Positions 12,901 to 24,900 of a DNA stretch of 64,000 nt are shown here, piece by piece. This DNA is from Cardinalis cardinalis (Eukaryota > Chordata > Aves > Passeriformes > Cardinalidae): NCBI GenBank assembly GCA_014549065.1, contig JACDOX010000115.1, forward strand, positions 1,594,828-1,658,827. The letters are read 5' to 3'. How positions within the stretch are numbered: position 1 is the first letter of the stretch; each line of letters starts with the position of its first letter. Both the position numbers and the translations under genes were made by a program. Under the pieces are notes generated by a model that had not been told where the DNA came from, did not search any database, and was given only the letters and a program-made list of their open reading frames with translations.

Positions 12901-15900
12901 CTTGTTCTTTTCTTAATCACAGGGAAGTATTTGTCTGCTCGATGCACTGCTACTTCTGATAGNGTGTGCCAGCCGTGTGGCCCGAATGAGTATATGGATG
13001 TCTGGAATGAAGAGGATAAATGCTTACTACATAAAATATGTGATCAAGGTGAGCTGCTCATACTGCAGAACCTTTTAATCCAAATTAGTGAAGCATGAAG
13101 ATGGGAAAGTGGATCTAGGGAAGTTGCTGTGTTCAGGTGGCCAACACTGAAGGCTGAGCTTGCAGANGAGCCTGGCAGAGAGGGAGGTCCCCAGACGGCA
13201 GAGCACCATGACTGCAGTTTCAGTGCTGCTGATAGTGATGATCTTCACCGGGGCCATTCACCCCTGTGAGCTGATTTTAGAAGTTGTCCTTTTGCCCAGC
13301 ACACTCTGCATTCACTTCCCCTAATGTGTTTGTCCCACCCTTGCAAATGCTGTGTTTATTTTCTACAAAAGCCACAAGGAAATGTATTGTTTAGAAGTGC
13401 AGTGGGTGAGGAGCCCCGTGCCGATCAAGGGTCTCCCNTGCTTCCGGAAAGGCACCATTTCCTCTAACATGAATGGTTTTGCATCTGCCATTCAAGCAAA
13501 GCATGTANGTAGAACAGGAGGTTCAGAAACTTGAGGCTTGTTATCAGAGAGATTTTTACTCTCATCTGCTTTCTCTTTTAGGGAAGGCCTTGAGAGAAGT
13601 GAACCCAGGGAACAGCACATTCCAGCGGCAGTGTGCTTGTACGATGGGATACCACTGGAACGAGGACTGTGACTGCTGCCAGCGAAATACCATGTGTGCT
13701 CCTGGACTTGGAGTCAAGCCTCCTGGTAAGATACAGAAAGGGGATGTNCAAAGTGAAATGTCCAGCTCAGGCCTGCGGGATGAGGCCAGCATTGTGTGGG
13801 TTGTGACATTAGAGAGGGTCCTTTAGATTCTCAGATGACAACAGAAGGTGCATGTCTGAGTTGTCGTTACTACTACATGTAATCCTCCTGGACTATTCAC
13901 ATTTTGAAGGCTCCTGCCTCCATAGTTTAAATGGTATCTTGGATCAAGTGACTTCTGCAAGATGCCACGTGGACATGGCAGTAGTTGCAAGGTGTCCAGT
14001 ACATTTCTAATGTTTGCTGAGGTGTCTGACTGTGAGTCACTAGGTCATGCGTTGCTCCTGTATTCAGAGAAGCACTCTTCTGGGGGTTGTTCCTGAGGTC
14101 AGATTTGCAATCTGTTTTTGTGCAATGACTTTGCTTTGCCACTTTTTAATGTTACAAACAAGTTAAAACTGATTAGCACTTTTCAGGTAGCTCCTGTATT
14201 CTGTTTTGGATGGCTAGTAGTGCAAAGGTTTATTAAAGACATTTAATTTAAATCTAAGACCAGATACAGGTATTTTGTGGGTGGAAAACAGAGAGTTAAA
14301 TTCAGAGTGAACACTGGGAACAGCTGCACCAGATATAAGGAACCCCAGAAAAGCAGCAAATAATAGAGAAATGGAGGAAGAAATGCTTCATGTGTCTGGA
14401 GGACAGTTGCTGTTTTTTCTCCAGCCTAACAAATCCTGATGCAGCATTTTGTTTACTGTGGCTTCATGGAAGTGGCAATACCAGTCAGCATCACTGTCTG
14501 TGGCACAGCATCATCATAAGAGAATAAATAAAGAGGGAAGGATGTAACAGCTGTGTGTTATTTTTCAACAAATAACACAAATGGCTCCCAGTCATTTCTC
14601 ATTTTGATCATGTAGAGAAGTGCTCAGGTGAGACTTTCCGAGCTTACATGGGACTGTCATTACTGCCCTAATATAACCTAAGACTCCACTCATTATGAAA
14701 GCTTTTAGGGGGACTGTGAGAGGATAGTGGAGCGGGAGGANGGGAAGCATAGTCACCTTCCTCTCACTTGGAAGGAGCCCACAGAGACTCATCTAAGACA
14801 TTTTTCCTTCCTACACACAGTGCAACAAGACAGGGACACAATGTGCNTGCCATGTCCCAGAGGCTACTTCTCAAAGGTCTCTTCATCCACTGACGAGTGT
14901 AAATCCTGGACCAAGTAAGTCTTTGGGGTTTGTAAATGGGATACCACACCAGCCAGAAGGCAGGGAGAAGCTTGGCCAAAAGCATTTTTCAGTGGGGTGG
15001 TCCAAACTGCCTGTAGGGCAAAGAGCATCAGCATTGGCTGTGCAGTGATGAAGGCATTGTCAGACTGAAGCTTGAATTCTCCTTAGAGGAGAATAAGAGA
15101 GAGCAGTGACAGTAGGACTGCTGAGCCAAAAATAAAGTATCTGAGGTTTTTANGGGTGGAGAAATGTTGTGTTTTACAACAGAAAGTACTGCTCTGCCTA
15201 AGTGTAGGAGGCACAAAAAGCTTCCTTGAGAGAACCTAGTCTCTTTGTCTTTCTTTTTTAGCTGTACAGCTCTAGGAATGGAAGAAATTGTGCCTGGGAC
15301 TGACAAGTCTGATGCAGTTTGTAAAGAACGGAAGATGCCTGAGCCATCAGAAGATGGTTTGTGTCCTCATAAGGGTTGTTGATTGGAAAGTAGCAGGGAG
15401 GAGNAGGGATGTGATTATTAGAGGTTTGGGCGGACTTAAATCCATTCTTATTTTGCGTGACTCGAGGGAAAGCAGCTGCAGACCAAGACAGTGCTCTTGG
15501 GTGGAAAATCCCATCTTTAAANATTGTTTCAGGCTTGGTGACTCTAGGGCCTGTGTCCACTATTAAGCTGAGTTTGACACCTCCCACTAAAGCTGCATGG
15601 CAATATTGCTGTTATAGCCATGTTGTACCCATGACTCCATCACATTTACAGCTTGTTCATTTTTATGTGCTTTCTACACACACATTACTTGTATAAAGAC
15701 TAGCAGCTCCTCTCCTTGCTTATTTTATAGCAATGGATACAGTCTCAGCCTGATCCCTCTCAGGCATCCCTTCTTGCCCACTGTCCNTTTCCTTCTTCAG
15801 TGTGGATATGGTACCAAGGAGGTTGCTTGCCTGACATGCAGCGATCCATCATAACTTGAGATAAAGGACAAATTTCTCCATCTGTATCTCCATGAAATGT

Positions 15901-18900
15901 GTGTCCTCTGTCCTCTGAGTGAGATCAAGCTTACCCCAGTGGCCTGCTGGCAGCTTGCAAGGGAACATTGAGAGAAACCTGACCAGACAACATTGCTCTG
16001 TAACAATAAGATTCTGGTTTTTATGAAAATGTCTTGGTACCAGGTACNATCAGTGTGGCTGCTTGTCACAGAACTGCATGAGTGCTAGAGTTACTGTTCT
16101 TATTATAGAAACTAAAGATCAAATAGGAAGGAAGAACAACCCTCTCCTGTAGAAGAGCAGATAAAATGAGCAAGGATTGTCGTTCTGCAGAGTGCTGGCT
16201 GTGTTGATGGCACTATCTCTTTTACACCCTGCAGGAACAAACAGGATCTTGTACGTGTTGATTGTCGTCTTGTTTTTCGTGACACTAATTGGCATTGTTG
16301 TCTTCATNGTATACTACAAGAAGAAGGGGAAAAAGCTGACAGGTACATCATAGCTAATGGTATTCATGGATGTGACAGCTGTGGCTCTCTGTGTGCTCTG
16401 ATTTCATAGGTAACCAACAGATTAAGAAGCTCAGGAATTACACTGGAAGTTCTGTGCCATCCTTGTGTCTGTCCAAATGCATATGCTTTATCTAGCACAA
16501 AGCCAGGCCAAAAATTCCTTTCCTCTAGGCAGGCAGTAATTTACAGTGTATTATACTTGTCTCATGGAGTGACCATCCTCAGGGCAGACATGAGTGTGGT
16601 TGGAAGGAGGAGGGCTGGTGCTGGGGGCTTTCATAGCAGCCTGGCTGCTCTGCAGCNCCTGGCACAATTGGCCCCTTGGCTGAAGGGAAGCAGGGACAGA
16701 TTGCAGTCCTGTCTTCTTCACCTTACTTTCACTCCCACCAAAAAACCTGCATCTGGGCNGGTTAAAATATGGATTTCGGGACTTATGTGCATTTGAGAAT
16801 ATGATGGAGATGATGTTTTTAGCTGAAGACTGAAGTTCTGATGAGGTATGAAGAAATACTAGAAGGCAATAGTATGAATAGTTAAAGTAGAAAAATAGAA
16901 AAATTCTAGCCAAAGTCATACTGGATAAAAGTGGGATACTGAGTTTATTATTAATAGAATAGAAATACCTTAATATTCCTCCACTCTATGTTAAGCCCTG
17001 GGTTTCTTTAGTGAAGGACATACAGAGGTGTTGTTCTGTTGGTTCTTAATTTTTTTCCCCTTAACATGGAAAGCTTTTTCCATCATTTCCTTTTCCAAGT
17101 GCTAGCAATNCATGAAAAGTTTTGGGAGCAGTGGAAAGGAAGACAGAACTCACTTCTTGTAAAGTATATTTCAGCCCATGTTTTAGAANTAGGCTGCCTC
17201 TGCCACACTAAACATGGGTTGTGCTAAGTCTGGAATTTCTGGGATGGGCTGGAGGAAATGGTGACTCTCTCGCAAACCAAATTCTTGCAATGCAGAACAA
17301 GTTAGGGGGGGAATGCAATTTTTTTTGCTTTTTTATTGCCCTGCTACTCTGCAGTGACAGAGCAGCATTTGCCCCTCGTTGCCTTTGCATGGGGAATCCT
17401 GCTCACCTGCCCTGGGAGAATTGCAGGCTCAGGAAGAAGCCCTTCCTGCTTGTTGTGGNTACTGGTGGTAAATCAACATCAGAGCAACGGAGTCATTGCT
17501 GGGAACTGGCAATGGCTGCACAGCTCATCTCTCTTCAGCCATGCAAAACCATAGTAAGCTTCAAATGTACGTGGGGCTTAAGCCCTTCAAAATCTCCTGA
17601 ATTTATAAACAGAACCAAGAATTGCTCATTGCTTCAGTTGTTGCCCTAAAACATGTTGGACTTAAAGCTTTTCTTTGGNAGATACTCCAAAGAAATTGGA
17701 ATTAATTTCCCCATTAAGCATACCCTGATTAAGTAGAGCATGCTATATTTGAGGCTGCCATCCTGTGGTTTCAGTGGTTTACCCTCTTCTCTCCAGGCTT
17801 CTCACTCCTGTCTGGGAAGGGCCTTTGGGCCATCCATGTGACTTCTCTCGAAATAGAGCATTTCTGCTGTGAGCAGGTCGTTGTTGGGCCAGTCATAGCT
17901 TGATGTGACATATGACCAGTAAAGAAACCCCATTTGATGTGGAACACAGTTTAACTGTGGTCTATTTTGGGAGTTTGGAAACATTTGTTCCACAGAAATA
18001 TATCCCTGTTCCAGTTACAATGAATCCTCAGCTCCACCGATGCTGGGACACTTGAGCAGGCAGTAAAAACAGACTTGCTGGTTTTATTTAATATGATATT
18101 GTGGGTTGTGAATGACTGTGGGTGTTTAGGTCTGTGGTTAACTTAAGTGCCTGCTATATGTTACAGCTACTCTTTTGTTTTCCCTACAGCAGATCTACAG
18201 AACTGGGCTAATGAAGTGTGCAGCCAAATAAAAGGAACAAAGGTAAAGTCAAAGNTGGTAGCATTTTCTCTTTGTTTTTTGTTTTCTTCATGGCATTCCT
18301 GACACCCCTTCTGAAGCAGACTCCATGGTAATCTTTGGCTAGAAAACAAATTTTGAGTTCCTCAAAAATTGCTCACAACTTTGGCTTTTTCAGTCTGGTT
18401 TTCTGTAAATGTGAGGCATGTGAAATCACCGTTCACAAATAGCTTCTGAACCTGCTCTCTGGTTTTAGCCAGTTTTAACAGAGATAAAGGTCTCGTGATT
18501 ATTTAATATTTATGGTGAGAAAGTTAATCATGAACCCACTGGTCTCTGAACACCTGAGACTGGTTGGGAGAGAGCCTTTCTAAATCCTAAGTGCAGGAAA
18601 AACTTCAGCTGAGGTTGCCNCTTGTTACATACCAGAGTACTCACAGGGAAGAAACTTGGATTTGGGCCATGCCAAAAATGCCAGGCATGCAAGGGATTAA
18701 ACGCAGAGCCATCAGCTAAAGAAACTGTTTGACTCCTTAATTCTAGGGAGGAAGAAATCCTACTTGTGCATTCCAATATGAAAAAAAAAGAGCTTTTGCT
18801 CTGGAGGAACACCAGCTCCATGCTTGAAACAGATGGTAGCACTGCTTCAAGTTCATGTGCACGGCCTGCTTAACACCGTGGATGTGGACTGAGGTGTCCC

Positions 18901-21900
18901 CAGTATCCCACCACCCCTTCTAGGAGCTGTGATGAGCTTAGCTGTTGAAAGACTCCAATTTCATGGCTTAAAAGAAAAACCGAACATACAAAAAAANCCC
19001 ACCTTTCTGAGCAGGCAGTTCCTCTTTTATCTCATAAGTCTTCATGCAACCTCCTGTCTTGGCAGCTGCTCAGGTCCTCTGGGACAGAGGAGTGAATCAA
19101 CAGCAATTAGTGGCTGGCAGCACTTAAACTCTCTTTTCTATCCTGGAAGATCTGAGCAGATGCTAGAAATTAAAGGTATCAGTTCCCAAACACCCATCTT
19201 TAAAGCACAACTTGTACAAACTGAAGAAAACCCCTGAAATATTTCCCAACCTTTTTTTTGGAGCCGATACCAAAAACATAGCTTTACTTTGTCAGTTACT
19301 GTGACAACAGGATGTCGTGGGCCTTTGCATTTTTTTGTCATAACCTTTCAGGTTAATACANCCTTGCTTGTGTTTTCTTCTAGCTTGTCTCAGAACTTCT
19401 GAATCAACTCAGGTTTTATCTTCAGTCTTTTAATATTGATAATATTAAAAATTGAGNCCCCAGTAAGGCCTTCACAGATCAATAGCCCTTCAGACACATG
19501 GAAGTGTTTCCAAAACCTAATAAGCAGTGGGTCTTACTAATGGTCCATAAGGAACAGCAGAATCCAGCAACTCTTCTAGATTTATTAACACTTCTCAACT
19601 TGAGTGGCCTCAAAGAAAAAGCTAGGAATAGTTGTCTCACAAGATTGAATGTTATTGCTCCCCAGGCCACCAGATTCCGTTCTCAGCACCTGCTGAACCC
19701 AGCATCACCAGTCACAGTTTCNCAGCAGAGTAGAATTGCACATCAAGGCTCAAATATAGCAGCACTGCTCAACCTCAGCAGCTCCACTTAGAGGAAGGAC
19801 CTGCCTTTTCCTTCTTTGTCTAAAAAATAATTCCATGTTGATCTATTTNTTAAAGACATTTTTACTTCTAATTTCTTTCAGGAACTCCCCAGAGATGCTC
19901 TTGTTACTGTGAACATCACAAATGCTCCTGTCCCCCAGACTGCTGAAGGCACATGTCTCCTGGTCCCCTCGGGCTCTCCTGTCCCTGGAAAATCGTGCTG
20001 CGCCTCTGGTCACACTCCTTGCAGGAATGAGAGCCCCAGCACAAAGCCTTGTGAGGCAGGAGAGTTTTCTGTAGTAACCGAGACTGATGATTACCAATTC
20101 CCACCAGTTCCCACGGAAGACGAGTACATGGATAAGGATCTCAATAACACTGATTATTTATCTTTCCTAAGTCAGACTGCCAGTAAGACTGTGTCATCAT
20201 TTTCAGAGCCAATGGAGGCAGGGGAGAATGACAGCTTGAACCAGTACTTTTCAGGTATTGGGAGCACAGAGGATGTATCAGTCTCTCCAGGCTTTCACCC
20301 TCCCTCCAGCACAGATGGGGCACACATTGCCACGGACCAGCTTCTACAGAAATCTTGCCAACATGCCCACAGTTTCCCAAAGGAAACAGGCAACAAAGAC
20401 ACAGATCATTTTGCAACAAACTGTGAATCAGAGAAGATCTGTGTGAGGTGTGGCACTTTGTACAGAGAATCTCCCCAAAAGTGTTACAAACCTTGTTGTG
20501 CTGTGGCTGACAGCACCTCCACCTCCCCAGAAACTGGTTCCTGTGCCCAGTGCACCTGTGGTTTGAATTTTCTCTCTGCTGGTCAGAGCACTCCAGCAAA
20601 CAATCTTGGTATGGATGATGCACCTTCAGATAGTACCAACATGAGGTACCAGAACACAAACAAAAGCACTTCAGGGACACAGAGCAGCACTTCGGGGACA
20701 AACAGCAGCACTTCAGACCTCCCTCCAGCATCTGGTAAGCCCATTAGGCTTCACTCATACACAGTTGTATAGGATTGTCCTCTTTGCTAGCTCAGTAGTA
20801 TTCAGAGGATCTGATTTAAGAGAAGAAAATTATGCTTTTTCACTTAATTGCCCTGAAGGTAGTCTGAAAAAAAATCTGAAACTGTAAGGCCATTTGGTTT
20901 GTATTGAATTCTGCAAGAAGAATGAGCCCAGCAGGCGACCACTGTCCCACCCTGATCTAACCTGAACCCACCTTCTGGCTGTCCCTGCAGAGGCCAGGCA
21001 GTTCTGTTAGCAGAACACAATGTAGGGACCTAGAGGTTGAGCTAAGGAAGGATGCATAGTGCTCAGGCAGATGCTTTTCATTCACCAGTGTGCACACATA
21101 TTTTTGCCATTAGATTTAAGTCCAGTTACATTTATGCAGTGGTCAGTGAAACTCCAGCTGGAGCTGCAAGCTGGTGGCTGTGACTGGGTCTAAGAGATTA
21201 TCTACAATTTTCTGCTTATGGCTCTTTGTTTTTATTTGCTGGGATATAAGCATTCACATTAAATGGTTTCATACAGACACTGTTTCTCCATATACATATG
21301 CTTTGTTCCCTAAATAACTCTGAAACACTGATTACTTTACTAATTGTCTGCCAATTTATTAATTGAGTTAATATAGCAAAATTGTCAAATGAAAGGGAAG
21401 AAAAGCACTGGAGCAAAACCAGCAGAAGGGAAGTTACGCGTCTTCTCTGGATGCAACCTTCCCTCCCCAGACATTTTTTCAGAACAAAAGTCTGCAATCT
21501 GCCTGTCACATGTTATTAGTCATTTTAGATTATAATCTCATAAAGTTGGATGGTCTATTTTTATTTATATCAGTGCACTGCCAAGCATANTNAGACCTTA
21601 GTGTTGAGTGGGACATCCAGGTATTACTGTAATACCCACACCAGTTGTAAGCTGTTGGCCTTCCTTAAAACCATGTCGTGCCTTAAAATTTCTTACAGAG
21701 ACATTCTAGTCAGCCTGCCAAAGCCCCAAAACAACACACTTGAAGGCCCTTCCTCTCTCAACATGCATTCCATATGGGAATCTGAAAGTATGTAGCATTC
21801 ATCTTCTGAAGAGCAGAAACTTTCTGCTGCTTCAATTCCCTGAAATCTTGATGCACTTTCACTGTCTGGTCTNTACAAAATGCAGCAGGAGTAAAGAGAA

Positions 21901-24900
21901 CTCAGATTATCTTTTTTGTTATTGTTGGACTCTTGAGGTGCAACTGAAAGCCAAGTTGTATATGGGATTTTAATTGTGTCTGTGCCTTTGGATATGTACN
22001 TGCTATAGTGCCATCTGGTGAAACCTGAGCACAGATACCATGTTCCTAATTTGCCAGTTTTTATGCATGACTACAGGAAGATACCAGCAGAGCTGTGGGC
22101 AATATCAGAGCGTGGGTTAGTTGATCTGTGGGTAACCTGGCTTGTTGGCAGAGTAATTTTTCTGCCCACAGAATGGCCGTGCCCCCCTTGCAGGGCCTGG
22201 TTGCATGAGGACCAGGACAGGGCTTAGCCACAGGTTCCTCACTGAAGCAGCCCAGGCACGCCAGGGCTGCACATGTAGGTGATCAGCATCCGTCATTTTG
22301 CTAGGCCTTGTGAAGTGCCCAGATGGAATAAATGTGCATGTAACATAACTTTCTGTAAAGCTTTTCAAAGCAACTGGAGCCACCAGGCTTTGCACACAGT
22401 TATGCTAAAACAGAATGGTACAAAAAAGAGTAGGTGAAAAACGGGAAGAAAAAGGCCATGGTAAATTCCATGAAATTTTGGCCTTGGTTCACTAACACTC
22501 AAAGTGACAACAGAACTGGTAAACTCTGTGCCTCCTGTGGAACAATCCTAGAGGACCAGAGTGGACCTCTGGACAGGTGCCCCTTCCAGAGCTCACCACT
22601 GGAGATGGAGGTAAGCCTTCAAGCAGTTCTTCAAAGCTGCTCACAAGTTCTTCTCACAAGCCTGGAGGCAGTCAGAACTTGAAGGATCAGTTCAGGCCCA
22701 CCTCAAATCCATTGCAGGGCTACAGCTTAACACGAGTGCAGGAAAACTTAGCTGACTCNTAATTGGGACTGGTTTTGCAAAGCCTTTCACTTCCAGATCC
22801 CAAACCAGCCTGGTTTGGCAGTGACAAACAGTTCTCACCACCTAGAGGCCATTAAATGTCTCAGAGAAAATTATTTGCCTGCCTTGTTCCAGTTCTGAGT
22901 GGACAGTTACCACAAAAATTAATCTGTCTTTGTTATTAGTGTCAGATAGTCTGAAGAGATCAAAAGGCTGAAACACTGCAGAGAACAATGCCTTCACTCT
23001 GAATGTGTCCCTTATAATTTTCAGGTTGGAAGCACTTTTCTTGCACAGTGTAGGAAGCTCTTGGGTCCATTTTCTGTGCTTTCAGGCCTTGAATATCCTT
23101 TTGTTTCAGCGTGGTGTCTTCAGAAAGCACAGAAGGTTTGCCAGCCACATTCAGCTAAACATTAAAAATGTGTTAATCTGCCTTTTTTTTTCCCTTTCCA
23201 CTTTCACATATATTTCTAAATTTTTGATCTCGTGCTGAGCACTGGTAACTTTATTCACAGCACCTTTTGCAAGTAACAGGTAATCTATTTAAAGACAAAC
23301 AGTTATTTTTGTACTGCCATTATGCCCAAGACTTTTATTCATAGCAAACAGCCACACTGAATCAAACACAGGGGAAAGAACCAGCAGGGAAAAACTCCCA
23401 CAGAGAAAACCCTTGTGGACATCTCATGTTAATCAACAGCACTTGGGAAGAAAGCAAAGAGCTAGCAATGCAGTGGTTTAGGTGAAATAAATAAGATTGC
23501 TTAGGGAAGCCTATTAGAGAGACACTTGAGAGCTGCCCAGACTCAGCTCTCAGCAGTCACAGATCCTGACTCCACACAGCTGGAGACCAGGGCTCAGTGC
23601 TGGTGTGCAAACAGCACCTATTGCCACTGGAAAAACTGCATTTCTCTGGGCTGGGCTGTGTTTATCTGTAAGGAAAATGGGAATGTCTTCTCGGGTGTTG
23701 AGGAATGTAATGAAGAAAATACATAATATCTGAAAGGAGTTGGATCAGTCTGCAAGTAATGATGAAGTGAAGCGCTGCAGGAACATTTCTTAGAAAGGGT
23801 GTTGACAGGCTAGGAAAATTTTGCTGGTTTCTTCACTTTGTTTCATTTTGAAACTTCAGCAGGCTTGTTAGTTTGATGTTGGAAGTTTGTTCTCAGTTAC
23901 TTTCTTTCTGCTCTGAGGAAAGTTTATTAATTCACAGAGCCTGGTCCTGCTGTGACTTAGGTCAGCAGCCCAGTCCTTGAATAGCAGAAAGAATTTTGTA
24001 CTGAAAAATCTCTAACCTCAGGCAGACTGACTGAAACCATAACTCTGTTAAGTTGCTATAATATAGAGTCTGTCTCTTCAATGGCATCAGTCTGTATCCA
24101 GCTAAATCCGTGCAGAGGCTAGATGAGTGCCAGAGTGTACATACCTGGAGGATCTGGACTATATAACATAATTGTATAAGCTCTGTGTTTTTTGGACACT
24201 GTGTGACTGTGTGATCTGCTGTTAAATCTTTCAGTATTTATTCAGGAAGTCTGCTACCTAACCCAAATGGTAGGATTGATTGGGGGTTTATTGCCTCTTT
24301 GGTTAACAGTGTGATTTCTGGGACTCTAGGAAGAAATAAATCTCATAATCAGAAATAATTAGCATTTCCTCACAAACTGCGGGCAGAGGCAGATTGGACA
24401 CAGCTTTGTGCATCAGGCAGCACAGGGGCNATGAGATCGTCACCCTCTCTCTGGCTTCCCGGATCACAGCTCAGAGGGAAAATGTTTCCAGTCCTTCCAG
24501 ACAAGCTCCTTGCATATGACAGACTTTGTCCTGAGGAGATGAAAATGGAAATAATGAAAAGGTCCAGTGGAAGGCATTGATTATAAGAGCATCCTCATGT
24601 CACGGGGGAAAAAATAATGGAACAAGAACAATGCCACCCCAGCAGATTAAGTTCACTGCACTAAGCGTCCACCTTGTGAAGGGAAAATATTAATCATGTG
24701 TGTCTTCTTTTCTCCCTCATCCTTCCTCAGGAAATGTGACTGGAAACAGTAACTCCACCTTTATTTCAAGTGGACAAGTAATGAATTTCAAGGGCGACAT
24801 TATTGTTGTCTACCTTAGCCAGAACTCTCAGGAGGGGACGGCGGCCTCCTCGGGGCTGAGCGAGGAGAACGTGGGCAGCCCCGTGCAGGAGGAGAACCTC

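Larger units (their letters stand above)
12496..16234 (+). other. TNFRSF11A introns 2-6
   Basis: Intron intervals: 12496-12922, 13049-13581, 13726-14820, 14915-15261 and 15357-16234. All begin GT and end AG with pyrimidine-rich ends. No repeat or additional exon was recognised in them. Confidence 0.85.

Noticed and set aside
20141..20731. 196-codon antisense frame over RANK exon 9
   Set aside because: Shadow of the real exon, whose + strand frame has family motifs and correct splice phases.
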